Shown: positions 12,648 through 25,104 of the stretch, in pieces
Position numbering within the stretch: the first letter of the stretch is position 1
Layout of the letters: every line of letters starts with the position of its first letter
NCBI RefSeq assembly: GCF_003254395.2
Contig: NC_037642.1
Location: 7,453,736 to 7,517,735, forward strand
DNA from: Apis mellifera
Lineage: Eukaryota > Arthropoda > Insecta > Hymenoptera > Apidae
Direction of reading: 5' to 3'
Length of the DNA: 64,000 nucleotides
Translations under genes and position numbers: made by a program
The notes under the pieces: model-generated
Database searches by the model: none
What the model saw: only the letters and a program-made list of their open reading frames with translations
Told to the model about the DNA's origin: nothing

Positions 12648-13323
12648 TTAAAATGCTGGACATTTGTATGGTCTACCATCCTTACAACAATATTCCCTTC
12701 CAGCAGAAAGATTTGTATTAATCCATCCACTCTTACAGTTTTTAATAAATAAATAGGCCTATTATAAAAAATATATACATATTAATTTACTTATAATATT
12801 ATTATAATATAAAATTGCATAATAATATAACGTAAATTCTTTATTATGAAACAATGTAATAAAACTTACCTTTTCCTTATAACAATCACGTTCTATTGAA
12901 CTACATAAAATTTTAGAACTATTTGGAAGATATTTAATAATCTATAATAAATATTTAATAATTTTTAATTAAGAATTTGAAATAAAAAATTAATAATAAT
13001 ATTAATAAAATATATATGTAATAATAAATTTATATTTTTGTGAAATAACTTACAGTGTCTAAACATTTACTTATACAAATTTTATTTCCAATTGGAGTAC
13101 ATGGAAATACTCCAGGTAAACCATGAATAAGAGCAGGATTTCCTTCAAGTGATTCTTTATTATCTTTTTTAAACTCTCCAGTTAAAAAAATTCCACAAAT
13201 GCAGCCAATTGAAGATTCAGTAGTTAAGATTTTTAAAGTGTTATTTAAAGATTTTACTTTAATTTGATTATCTGCTAATATGGACGAGAAAAAAAAAACA
13301 GATAATAGAAATATTGGATACAT
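12648..13323 (-). CDS. secreted cysteine-rich protein, follicle cell protein 3C-like, 150 aa
   Basis: Three exons in phase: 13054-13323, 12870-12941 and 12648-12758. The first ~18 residues (MYPIFLLSVFFFSSILAD) form a signal peptide, so the product is secreted. The mature part has conserved cysteine motifs CICG, PCTPIGNKICISKCLD, ERDCYKEK, FIKNCKSGW and YCCKDGRPYKCP. This pattern and length fit the insect follicle cell protein 3C family, known from fly ovarian follicle cells; the molecular role is unknown to me. The gene ends with PAF at 12648. No membrane segment or enzymatic motif is seen. The family assignment rests on recalled motif similarity and should be checked by search; that the gene is real and secreted is much safer. 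Confidence 0.8.
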
Positions 13324-13814
13324 TTTTTCTGTAAAAAAAATATTTATGTTTATATCAAATTTTATTTAAAATATTAAATAACAATTATAAGTAAATAAAA
13401 ACAGTTTTTAATATGCAAAATCTATAAGGAAATTATAAATTATGGAAATAATAAAAAAATATATATTTTTCAATTTATATTTTTTCCTTTATAATACTTA
13501 CATTAATTAAATTGATTATATGAAGTAATAAAAAATTATAAGTTATTCACTTGCATAAAATAATAAAAATGAATAAGTTGCAGGTTTTATTAAAAATGCC
13601 TTGTCTTGTTAAGTCAGCAATTAAAATAGGTTACATACTTAATAAGCAATATTTCATAATACTATAATACTGCAATCATATTACATATAAGGAAACTTAA
13701 TTTATTTTTTAACAAGAATATAATTTTAGTATATAATATATATATTAAATAAGAAGGATATTACTTTTCTTAATTAATAAAATTATACAATATTATATCT
13801 AGTATATTGATATT
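13324..13814. other. AT-rich intergenic DNA
   Basis: About 490 bases between two minus-strand genes. It holds the 5' flank of the Fcp3C-like gene and the 3' flank of the dehydratase gene. No reading frame or RNA gene was recognised. Confidence 0.6.
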
Positions 13815-14252
13815 TTATTTAAATATTGACTTTTTAATTAGTTTTGCATTTCCTTTTAAAACTATTTTTTCTCCATTTGCAATACAAATATATTCACATT
13901 TCATAATTTTTCTTATAGAAACAATTTGAACTTTTATTTCTATTATATCTCCAGCATAACATGGTGCTGGAAATTTAAAGTTTTGCTCAACTACTATAGT
14001 TCCTGGGCCTGGAATTTTTGTACCAAGTATTCCTGATACTAAACCATTAAGTAAAGCACCATGAACAAGATGATTTGATACTTCAAAATGTATTGGATTA
14101 TAATCTCCAGTTAATTTAGCAAAATTTAATATATCATCTTTTGTAACAGTTTTAATAACTGATATTTCATTTCCAGCTTTTAGAGTTTTCAAAATATCTG
14201 AAGATCCTGTACAATATCTTTTTAATAATTTAAAAAATGTTTTTGTTTGCAT
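13815..14252 (-). CDS. HTD2: mitochondrial MaoC-type hydroxyacyl-thioester dehydratase (HTD2-like), 145 aa
   Basis: Single-exon gene. The hot-dog-fold MaoC family hydrates or dehydrates (R)-3-hydroxyacyl thioesters; HTD2 performs the dehydration step of mitochondrial fatty-acid synthesis. The hydratase-2 signature is visible at about residues 47-70: FAKLTGDYNPIHFE then HLVHGALLNGLVSG, with the catalytic Asp and His in the D-x-N-P-I-H block. GPGTIVVEQNFKFPAP follows, as expected. The N-terminus MQTKTFFKLLKRYC is basic and lacks acids, consistent with a mitochondrial presequence. Length is close to the mammalian protein. It begins only 88 nt after the ARMC7 stop on the same strand, so it may share a transcript or have a very compact promoter. 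Substrate specificity is inferred from the family. Confidence 0.88.
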   Translation of the reverse strand: MQTKTFFKLLKRYCTGSSDILKTLKAGNEISVIKTVTKDDILNFAKLTGDYNPIHFEVSNHLVHGALLNGLVSGILGTKIPGPGTIVVEQNFKFPAPCYAGDIIEIKVQIVSIRKIMKCEYICIANGEKIVLKGNAKLIKKSIFK

Positions 14253-14340
14253 TTTATTTTATATTTATTTTATAATATATAATTTCTTAAATTATTTTAT
14301 TTTTAAAGTTTCAAAACTTTTTTATATTTTAAAATATTTG

Positions 14341-15059
14341 TTATATACTTTTAGAATTTTCAATTTTATCTTTTATTATAATACAATCATTAAAAAATAT
14401 TGTTATCAAATTTTTTATACGTTTATTTTTACAATTTGATAGATGAGATATCTTTTCAATTAATTCGGTTGTTACTTCATTTTTAGAGTCAGGATTAATT
14501 AAAAATATTAAAGTGGTAATTACTGAAAGTATGATATCTTCATCTTGTAAAGAAAGTAATGATGTTAATAATTGAATACCTTGGTTACGTAAAATATATA
14601 ATTTATTTATTGGATCTAAAATATAAATTTTATTTTAATTATTATTATTATAATTAAATATATTTTATCAAAATAATTATTTTTAAAACAATTATATACA
14701 TACCAACACAGACATTACAGATACCTCCTACAGCAAAACGAATTAATTTTAAATTATCTTCTGATAAAGTATGAAGAAATAAATCAATTATTTTTAATTG
14801 TCTTATGTATCCATAATTAATAGGATCATATGCAAAATTAGCAAGATTTGCCAATACTTGCTCCTTTGCATCTGTGAAAATAATAATATTGTGTTAATTT
14901 TATTTAATTATTATTTAATTATAAATAATTATATATTTCATTTAAATTACCTTTAGATTTAGTAGTTTTAAATTCTGTAGCTAAAAGTTTTAAGAAATCA
15001 TAACGACCAATAGAATTTTTCCCAGTACGTTTTATTAATTGTTCCTTATTAGTAAACAT
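14341..15059 (-). CDS. ARMC7: armadillo repeat-containing protein 7, 183 aa
   Basis: Three exons in phase: 14951-15059, 14704-14871 and 14341-14615. The start ATG at 15059 gives MFTNKEQLIKRTGKNSIGRY, close to the N-terminus of ARMC7 in other animals, followed by DAKEQVLANLANFAYDP and FAVGGICNVCV, two armadillo-type helical repeats. Length is similar to human ARMC7 (slightly shorter). Human ARMC7 is reported around the spliceosome/U2 snRNP, but its molecular role is poorly defined. It is transcribed divergently from STT3B, and 88 nt separate its stop from the downstream dehydratase start. The last exon continues to NSKSI. Confidence 0.88.
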
Positions 15060-15552
15060 AAGAGAATAATTTTCTTTTATATTATATAAAAAACATTATT
15101 CTTACTAATAATATTTATTATTTAATTAATATTTAATTCATATTATTTCATTAGTTTAAACCGAATAATTTTTAATCACTATTTTATATTATAAGCAACG
15201 AAAACTTTTATCTACGTTATTATTAAGTAAAATATTCTGATTAATACTTAATACAATACATATTAATACAATAATATTAATACAATTAATACAATATACA
15301 AAGAAATATTAATTTTACAATATACTACAAGAGACAGTTAAGTAATAAGATTATTCGGATGTGACGTTTTAAGATAACAGTGCATTCTATATGACTATAT
15401 CTGATTTAAATTATAGTCAATGACCGGATGTTATATTGATGTAAAATTAATTCTATTGGTAGTCGAATTATTTTTAATTTTATTTTATTAATAAAGCCAA
15501 TCAGCAATTGATATTCACATCGAACATGGTGTGTATTTAAGCGCAAAATATA

Positions 15553-15632
<80 letters not shown>

Positions 15633-15839
15633 CATCATTGGAGTCATGATTAACACGTAGCCGGTGTACAACGTGTCTCTTAACAGTTCTAGCCTAAATA
15701 CATAGTGGTTTGGTAATTTGTTGTGAACTGCTTGATTTGTAACGTGTTGAATAAAAACAAATGTTAATATGTTTATGGCAAATGTTTTTTAAAGTTTAAC
15801 AGAAATATTTTTCATTATATTTATAGATTTAAAGAAAAT
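15060..15839. promoter_or_regulatory. bidirectional promoter region between ARMC7 and STT3B, with (TA)n tract
   Basis: About 780 bases between divergent start codons. Contains ATTGG at 15455-15459 and CCAAT at 15497-15501 in opposite orientations (CCAAT-box type), then a perfect (TA)n tract at about 15558-15628. A GC-richer segment at 15645-15690 probably holds the STT3B transcription start. An acceptor TTTATAG just before the STT3B ATG (15826) suggests a 5'UTR intron. The promoter role is inferred from gene orientation. Confidence 0.55.
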
Positions 15840-16086
15840 ATGTTGTCAAATAGAACATCCATGATAAATACCAAAAAAGATATGTTTCCCGATAAGAAAT
15901 CGTCATCTAAGCAAATGAAAACTTCTACATTAACAAATGCTGCTGGTCTTAGTTCTCTCATTACTTTTACTGTTTTATTACTTGCTTGGATCTCAGGATT
16001 TGCTTCTCGATTATTTGCAGTAATACGTTTCGAAAGTATCATACATGAATTCGATCCTTGGTATGTATTTATGTGTTATTATATTA

Positions 16087-16134
<48 letters not shown>

Positions 16135-19001
16135 TATTAATATATATATATTAATAATTTAATGTAGATTAATATAGATAATATATTTTCTTTAATGTTT
16201 ATTTAATATCTTACAATAATATATTAATGTATATTAATTAATAATTTTAATTAATAATTTTATATGTAAAATAATATATAAAAATATATATTATTTTATA
16301 ATTATAATATTATTATAAAATAAAATATATATTTATAACATAGGTTTAACTACAGAGCAACAGCATATATGGTGCAACATGGATTTTATAATTTTATAAA
16401 TTGGTTTGATGAAAGAGCATGGTATCCATTGGGTCGTATTGTAGGTGGAACTGTTTATCCTGGATTAATGATAACATCTGGATCTATACATTATATATTA
16501 CATTCTTTAAATATCCCAGTACATATAAGAGATATTTGTGTATTCTTAGCTCCAATATTTAGTGGCCTTACAGCCATTTCTACGTACTTATTAACAAAAG
16601 AAATATGGAGTGCAGGAGCTGGTTTATTTGCAGCATGTTTTATTGCAATTGTACCTGGTTATATTTCAAGATCTGTAGCAGGAAGTTATGATAATGAAGG
16701 CATTGCTATTTTTGCACTACAAATTACATATTATCTTTGGGTTAAGTCAGTTAAAACTGGTTCTATTTTTTGGGCTTCTATGACTGCTCTATCCTACTTC
16801 TATATGGTATCTGCATGGGGTGGTTATGTTTTTATTATTAATTTAATTCCACTTCATGTTTTTGCATTATTAGTCATGAATCGATTCAGTAACCGTCTTT
16901 TTACAAGTTATACTACATTCTATATTTTGGGCCTTTTATTAAGTATGCAAATACCATTTGTTGGTTTTCAACCAATAAGAACATCAGAACATATGGCAGC
17001 TGGAGGTGTATTTGGATTATTAATTTTTGTAGCAACTCTCAGGTATGTTAATTTAATATATTTTTAATATCATTAATATATTTGATAAATATTTCTTTGA
17101 TAATTTTATTATTATAGATATTTAAGAACTGTATTTACAAAATCTGAAATGAAATATTTTGGAGGAATAGTTGCAGTTACAGCTGGTATTCTTTTATTTG
17201 CTTTAATTTGTTTAACTTATGCTGGTGTTGTTGCACCTTGGAGTGGAAGATTTTATTCACTCTGGGATACTGGCTATGCAAAAATACACATTCCAATAAT
17301 AGCATCTGTTTCTGAACATCAACCTACTACATGGTTTAGTTTTTTCTTTGATTTACATATTCTTGTTACAACATTTCCTGTAGGCCTCTGGTACTGCATT
17401 AAACGTATTAACGATGAACGCGTTTTCGGTAAGATTCAAAATAGTACTATTTTGTTATAAAAATTATTAATTATTTATTTTACAGTTATATTATATGCTA
17501 TAAGCGCTGTTTATTTTGCTGGAGTAATGGTGCGACTTATGCTCACTTTAACTCCAGTTGTTTGTATGCTTGCTGGAGTAGCATTTAGTGATCTTCTTGA
17601 ATTGTTTTTTAAAGAAGAAGATAATGAAAGAAATGATCGAAGTAATAATGGTAGTGAAGAAGAAAGTGAAGAAGAAAGAGAAAGGAGTCCTGGTAGAGCA
17701 TTATATGATAAAGCTGGTAAACTTCGTAGAATGAAACATGAGAGACCTAGAGGCAATGGTGATGGATTAGGTGTTAATCTTCGAAATGGTGTTGTCATTG
17801 GTGCATTTATGTTAATGATGATGTTTACACTGCATTGTACTTGGATTACAAGTAATGCATATTCTAGTCCTTCAATTGTTCTGGCATCATATAGTAATGA
17901 TGGAGGTAGAGCTATTCTTGATGATTTTAGAGAAGCTTATTATTGGTTAGCACAAAATACACCTATTGATGCTAGAATTATGAGTTGGTGGGATTATGGT
18001 TATCAAATTGCTGGAATGGCCAATAGGTATTATTAGAAAATAATATATTAAATAATATATTAAATGTTATTTATTTATAAAATAATATATAATATGAAAT
18101 ATTTTCTATTTTAATATAGAACTACACTTGTGGACAATAATACTTGGAATAATTCACATATAGCTTTAGTTGGAAAAGCAATGAGCTCAAATGAAAGTGC
18201 TGCTTATGAAATTATGACATCATTAGATGTAGATTATGTTTTAGTTATTTTTGGAGGAATGATTGGATATTCTGGAGATGATGTTAATAAATTCCTTTGG
18301 ATGGTACGAATTGCTGAAGGTGAATATCCACAATACATTCGTGAAAGTGATTATTTTACTGAAAAAGGAGAATTTCGCGTGGATTCAGAAGGATCACCAA
18401 CTCTTTTGAATTCATTAATGTATAAATTAAGCTATTATCGATTTGGAGAAGTAAAGATTGATTATCGAACGCCATCTGGTTATGATCGTACACGTAATGC
18501 TGAAATAGGAAATAAAAATTTTCAGTTAACATATTTAGAAGAAGCCTATACAACTGAACATTGGCTTGTTAGAATTTACAGGTAATTCTATAAATACTAA
18601 TAATAAGATTATGAATTAATTTTATATATATAAATATTTTTTCTATATTATAAATTTTATTTTTAATTGACCTATAATTTTAGGGTGAAAAAACCAAATG
18701 AATTTAATAGACCAACCATTCCGATATCTAAACGAATTGTTACACGTAATGCTAATTCATATGTTAGTAAAAAGGTAAGAATTTTATGTCTTATGATAAT
18801 AAATTAAAACTTTTATTTTTTTACAGTTTTAGTCGTATCGTTTTACATTTTTTAAATTATAACATTATATAATTTTGAAATGTAGTTGAAGTTGTGGGGG
18901 GGGGGACATTAATGTTTTAGACACCACGCCGAAAGAAAGGTTATATAAAAGGCCGGCCAACTATTATTAAAGGACAAAAACCTCAACGAAAAACTACGTA
19001 A
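15840..19001 (+). CDS. STT3B: oligosaccharyltransferase catalytic subunit STT3B, 801 aa
   Basis: Catalyses transfer of the lipid-linked oligosaccharide to Asn in N-X-S/T sequons in the ER lumen. Seven exons in phase: 15840-16060, 16344-17042, 17118-17428, 17486-18026, 18120-18581, 18684-18774 and 18921-19001. Visible motifs: luminal HEFDPWFNYRA (metal-binding Asp), SRSVAGSYDNEG (D-x-E type), multiple hydrophobic helices through exons 2-4, the signature WWDYGYQI, and DNNTWNNSHIALVGKAM (DK motif). An acidic loop (EEESEEERERS) and the lysine/arginine-rich tail (TPRRKKGYIKGRP) fit the STT3B rather than STT3A paralog. Length compares with 826 aa in human STT3B. A ten-G run lies 15 bases before the last exon. 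Start chosen at the first ATG after a 5'UTR acceptor. Confidence 0.95.
16089..16130. repeat. (AT)n microsatellite in STT3B intron 1
   Basis: Perfect alternating AT beginning about 28 bases after the first STT3B donor. Confidence 0.9.
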
Positions 19002-19922
19002 CATACATTATTATCTAATTCATAATAATTTTCAAATACAACTTTTGTAATAAGAAAAAAAGAATTACCGTCCCTTGGGTCTGCCACAAACTATACCTCA
19101 AATTAAAATTTTAATATCATTAAAAATTGAATCAATTAAAATATAGAATAAAATAAATTTTCAACATTAAGAATAATTGGAATAATTTTTTAACAAGAAT
19201 AATCTTCAAAAAGAGGATTTAATTTTAATTATTACAATATATATTTGTTAATTTTCCTAAAATTCATCTTTAAATGTTATGTATGATGTTTTTACATATT
19301 TCTTAAGTAAAATATAATTTCTCTATGATAACAATATGTAATAAATTTTTATAAACAATATTCACATTTATAAAATAGAAAAATGGTATCTTTTTACATT
19401 TTAAGGGTTTTTGTACTTAATTAGTTTCTTAATTTTTTGTTCATTTTTTTTATTACTTTATGTATATTATATTCAAATTGCAAATTATGATCTTTGAATT
19501 ATTAATTATTAAATGAAAAACATAATAAGAAAGTTAATATGTAAATTTTTGTTTTATATATATATATATAAAATGCACATTTAACACTAATATATATAAA
19601 GAAATATTCACTAGTCAAAACAAAATAATAAAAACATTTATTAAATATCAGCAGGTGTGATCAAAGGGATTAAATGTGTGTTATGTACACAATTTATTAT
19701 ATACTATTCTTGTTGAACATTTATTAAAAACAAATTAAAAATCATTTAAAATTAATATATTTGATTTCTTTTGTATACTATTGAAAAATATAACAAAGAA
19801 AAAAAATTAAATTTTATGCAATTAAAAATTTTAAACATTTTATATTTAAATCTAAAATTTATTTTTAATTATCTTAATCGAAATTATTATTTCTTATTTT
19901 TATTGTAAAATACACTATTTGT

Positions 19923-19959
<37 letters not shown>

Positions 19960-20935
19960 CTTAATGTGATTACTATTTTTAATAGATATATGTTTAAAAG
20001 ACATGTTTATAACAAAATTATAAAGTAATTTTAAATATATAAAATAGAATTGTGTATATATAATTATTGTATATTTAATTATAAAAAAAGAAACAAGGAA
20101 AAAAATACAAAGTGAAATACAAATGAAAAAAAATACATATTAAGAATGTTATTTTACATAAAATTTTCCTATATATATTAAAAAATTGCAATTATATTAT
20201 TAAAATGTTACAAAATATAAATATAAATTATAATATATTAATTAAAAAAATTTTAATTATAAAAAATAATTTAGTACATAAACATATGAAATATGTAAAA
20301 TAATAATATGTATAAAAAACATATAAAACAATTTATATAAAACAATTTATATAATTTGTATATCTATTGTTATGTTATTGAAAAAATAATATAATATTTG
20401 AATCTATCAGATCTTTTTTTATAGAATATTAATAATAAACAATTAAAATTTAATAAATTACTAATAATTTATTTTACTAATTTTAATTATTAATTAATAA
20501 AAATTAGTTAAATAATTAAAATTGTTTCAAAAAATATGAATATAAAATATGAAATAAATCAACAAGTGGTAATCTGCAATATATAAATAAAATAAATAGG
20601 TTATAATTTTAAATGTCAAAATCAGCTGATCATATTTGAAGATTGCGGTATTTATTAATTTTAATTTTTTTTTTAAATAACTTATTATTTAAGTATAAAA
20701 TATATATACAAATAAATATACAAATATGTTGTTATTTAAGTATAAAATATATACACAGATATATATATATATATATATAATATATTTAATATTGATTGTT
20801 AATTTAATAATTAAATGTTTAAACTTTAAAAATGATTTTATAGAAAATGCAAAAATTTGTTTTAAATCATGACATTTTATTGTTACTATTAATTTTATAT
20901 TTAATAAATAATGAACATAAATAATATTCATATAA

Positions 20936-20969
<34 letters not shown>

Positions 20970-21640
20970 TATTATTATTTATATTTATATCATCTAATTA
21001 TAGATAGTATTTTTTTTATTATATTAATATTATTATATTTGGAAAAATCACGCAGTTTTTTTTTATTAATTATTAAAAATGAAAAATTGTTTTGTGTTTA
21101 AGATTTTTTTAATTAAGAGAAAAAATTTTGTCATCTTGAATGTTTGAATTGCAAAAATCAAAATTTATTTTAAATCAATTTGTTAAACATTTTTTTTTGA
21201 TATATTACTACAAATATTAATTACAATCTTATATAATTTAAAATAATTTTGTAAAAATAAATAATTTTGTAAAATAATATAAAATAATGTTTCACATATA
21301 GAATAATTTATTGAAATATCAATAGAAAACCACATTTATATATCGAATATTATTTTAAATATAATAAAACATTAAAGAAATTAAACTAAAAAATGCATAA
21401 TTCAAAAAATGAAATATTATCATATGTATATTTTTGTTTCTATCATTTTAAAAAAAATTTTCTAAAAAAAGAAATAAATTAAATACTTATATATGGTAAA
21501 GTTAAAAGGTTATGTAAAAATGTATAACGAAAAACAATCTAAATGTTTCTAATAGAAATAATCAATATTTTGTAAAAATATATTTTTGTAAATTATCATA
21601 TAAAATTAGTTAACACTTAAAATGGGCGCAAAATGTTTGT
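19002..21640. other. AT-rich 3' flank of STT3B, no gene recognised
   Basis: Contains A/T-rich sequence with (TA)n tracts near 19926-19958, 20757-20780 and 20940-20962. Short open frames here are low complexity (Ile/Tyr/Lys) and not credible. It should include the STT3B 3'UTR; I could not fix its end. Confidence 0.6.
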
Positions 21641-22954
21641 ACACCAAATTCATAATGATAATACAGTGAATTCAAAGATTTTTCGCATCAGAAACTGTTC
21701 GTGTGTGCAGTGTCCGCCATTTTGCTTTCTTTACATCTGACATGTCTTTCTAATGTTATTATCGATGAATGCTGGAATTTGTGCGTGAATCTTCAATCCC
21801 GTTGAAGTGTATTTTGCATGAAAAAGGTCGGATTGCTTCTGATTGGGCAACAACCTCTCTTATTGTTGGGAATAATTTTCATTGTTCCAACCTCGGTTAA
21901 ACTAAACGAAACGAGTCCATAAAGGAAACTTCGTGATAGTATTTGTGAATAGTTTACCCTTGTTATAGGATATAAATATGCTGCAAGATTCATTTTATGA
22001 ATCTTTCTAACTGTATTATTGAAATTCGATTACAGTATTTTGCATAGTGTCATATTACCTATATAAAGTGAACATAACCAAACAGTGTTGATATCCAACA
22101 TAGTGCACTCATGTCAACACTAGAGATAAAATGTTTATTAATATGGCTTTGTCTTATCAGAAATTATCAGAACTTTTAGAATCCACATTTAATGTTTTGA
22201 TGTTTCGTGTAATGCAATTATTAAAAAATGTATAGAGTATATTTAATTTGAATTGCTATGCGAGGCAAGGATTATTTTTATCCTGATCTAGCCATGGACT
22301 AAGTTCACGCTTATTGCTTGAACCAAGAGAGATTTTGATATCCATCTGACATATTATGTACAGAAATATGCAAATTTAAACTTAGTGATACATAGCTTTA
22401 ACTCATCTAAACAATTGACTGCTAAAGTATTATTTGCACTTTTGAAACACAGAAATTTTATTGTCATTTAAATATATAAGATTTTTTGTAAGATTCCACT
22501 ACATAATTTGATACTGAATATAGGTATATAATAGATAATCAATTTTAATGTTTCTATTAAAATATAATCCATGACAAAACTAAGTTTTGTACATATGCAA
22601 ATACATGTAAATAACACAGCCAAATGCACATTAATATTATTAGTATAAGTAGTACATATGACTATTTTATAATTTATTATATTTTGTACAAAAATTCATT
22701 TTATTAGTTGTATCATCTTGATGCATATATAAACATTAATGTGTCTAAAGCAAATGTAAGAAATACCAATCTGTGATATAATACAATAAAAATAATTTTT
22801 TATTTTTTTATTCTCAGTATTATGAATTCAGAAATATTTATGTATGGATTTGGATTTAAGCATATGGCGTGAACTAAGTTTTATCTAGATAAAAGGAAAG
22901 ATTTGGAGGGTTTGAGAATGCAGGTAGAACAGGATACAAGGAAAACGGTAATCA
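21641..22954 (+). promoter_or_regulatory. probable promoter and 5'UTR region of the INO80D-like gene
   Basis: Base composition rises near 21650-21980 (CGCCATTTTG, ATCCCGTTG), typical here of gene starts. A pyrimidine-rich acceptor TTTATTCTCAG at about 22817 precedes the coding exon, so at least one upstream non-coding exon is likely. I looked for a cysteine-rich coding exon in this stretch and saw none. Confidence 0.4.
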
Positions 22955-25104
22955 ATGAAGGTCCCTATATCCGAAAATTCAAACATGGACAATAAATTAA
23001 AGTTTTCGGATCGCTTAAAGGCTTTGCTGAAAACTGAGGTTCGTCAAGATGTCGATCCCTATATTTTCAGTGAACCAGAGCCATTTAGTACACATACAAC
23101 AGGAAGAAATGTTACAGTAGTGTCATCTAAAAATTCTAAAGTAATGCAAAATTGTAAAAATAATAAAACTAAAGGAAAATGTATGAAACAAAGAATAAGG
23201 ATAACATCCGTATCAGATGCGGAATTCAAAGCTGTACAAGATCGTGCTGTAGAATTAGATGCTGACTGTAATGTTGGTGGTGGTGGCAATGGTAACGGTG
23301 ATGGTGAACATATAGATTATAAATTTGCAAAAGCAATTCAACAAAAACATCATATTGAAAATTTACAAAGATTAAAGAATAGAAGGCAAAGTCGGGACCA
23401 TATGTTATTGTATTATCCTAGAGCTGGAGATGAAATATCAGATAGTGATTCTAGTGGAGATGAAATGACAATTTATCAGCATTATTGGTTTTCTGGAGAT
23501 AATACTTCAACATTGAATCGTTCAGCTCGTCTCTCTCAATTGCGTTCTCAATTGAGACGAAGATTACTTCAATTACATAAAGGTGGAACAGACTCAGAAA
23601 TTTTGTTACGTGATAGAGCTAAATGTTTATTGGAAGCTGCTTATAAGGATCCTGCATCTACAGCAAGAGCTTTAAGTGGTTCTCCAAGTACAAGCAAAGT
23701 AATAGATGGACCACTTTTAGTTGGTGGACTCTGTGGAGCTGAAGGATGTCAACAGATATCTTTGCCCTGTACACGTCATTGTTCTCGTCATATTATGTTG
23801 AATGGAGATCAACTTTTATTTGAACATTGCACTGCCAAATTTAGTGATAATACACAATGTTGTATTCCTGTGTTTGATGTTGCACATGAATTACCTCTTT
23901 GTCCAGAACATGCAAGGAAGAGAGATAATTACCATCGTAAAGCACAAGAGTCTAAACCAAAGAAAACTCGTAAAAAACCAACATCTCCCACAATTCCCAG
24001 GCCTAAACCAAAATCTAGGCCAAAGAAACGAAAACGGCCTCCTGTGAATAAACTTGAAACTAATAAAGATTCTACAGTTATACATGAAGAAAATCAATAT
24101 TTGAATCAAATAAACTCTAGTGAAAATCAGACAAAAGCTTTGAATAATTTGAATACTGTAGTGCAAGGAAGTTCAAATTCTGCTAACTTAAATCTAGGAT
24201 TAGGATTAGGTCTTGGAGGAGGACTTAAAGTAGATTTAGGAGATCATGAAGTGTTTCCTTCTCTGGATCCTGCAGAGCATGATTTTGGCAATGTGCTCAA
24301 TAATTTACCTGCTGATGCTTTTAATGACTTATTCATTGGTAATTACAATTGTTCTTTTTTTAATATTTTTTCATTAATATACTATATATAATATATATAT
24401 ACATTATATATATTATATATTGATTTATATGAATTTATAATTATTTATTAATTTATTAATTTTATACAAAGTGTTAATATATTAATATATTCATAAAATA
24501 TTTTTAGAGAATCAATTATTAAATACAATTAATTAAAGTTTGCATTAGAAAGAATGAGACCATTTTGTTTTCATCATATTGCATTATATCTCACTTCATT
24601 CAATATGAATTTATAATTTAAGTTGTAATTTAATTTATAGCTATTAATTATTATTGTAACTTTTATTTCATAAATGAGTTTGAATCAACAGTTTTATATT
24701 TTATTATAGAAATCAACTTTTATATTTGTTTTGAACTCAAAAATTGATTCTCCAAAGCTTACAAATATATTAATTATTTTATATATTAATTTAATATTAA
24801 TTTAATATATATATGCTTTATAATTTAATTATAAATATACACATATATAAATACGAAATATTCTTATTTTAAATATTATGCTAAATCAAAAGGATTTTCT
24901 ATTTTATTTTTTATTCTATTTTCTATTTTATTTTTAGAGGGTAGAAATGGGGAATATGAACCATCAAGAGAAGAAGAAGAAGAATTAGAACGAGCATTAG
25001 AGGCAGTAGATAAAGATGTACGAAATTTGGAAAGAATGGGACAAACACATGGACTTTTAGAACCAGCCTTACTGGCTCAACTCATGTCAGACATTGCTTC
25101 GTAG
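22955..25104 (+). CDS. INO80D: INO80 complex subunit D-like protein, 516 aa
   Basis: Two exons in phase: 22955-24338 and 24938-25104. The central cysteine/histidine domain (about residues 266-330) reads CGAEGCQQISLPCTRHCSRH ... CTAKFSDNTQCCIPVFD ... LCPEHARKRDNY, the C3HC3H-type zinc-binding domain shared by INO80D and KANSL2. The following Lys/Pro-rich tract (KPKKTRKKP, KPKSRPKKRKRPP) and the acidic helix EEEELERALEAV match INO80D specifically, better than KANSL2. It would be a nuclear subunit of the INO80 nucleosome remodeller. Human INO80D carries an additional N-terminal zinc-binding domain; none was found here, so the bee protein is either shorter or an upstream coding exon was missed. 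The stop codon is TAG at 25102. Confidence 0.85.

Noticed and set aside
15558..15628. (TA)n as a centromeric or origin-like element
   Set aside because: Such tracts occur at many places in this AT-rich window; nothing else supports a special role.
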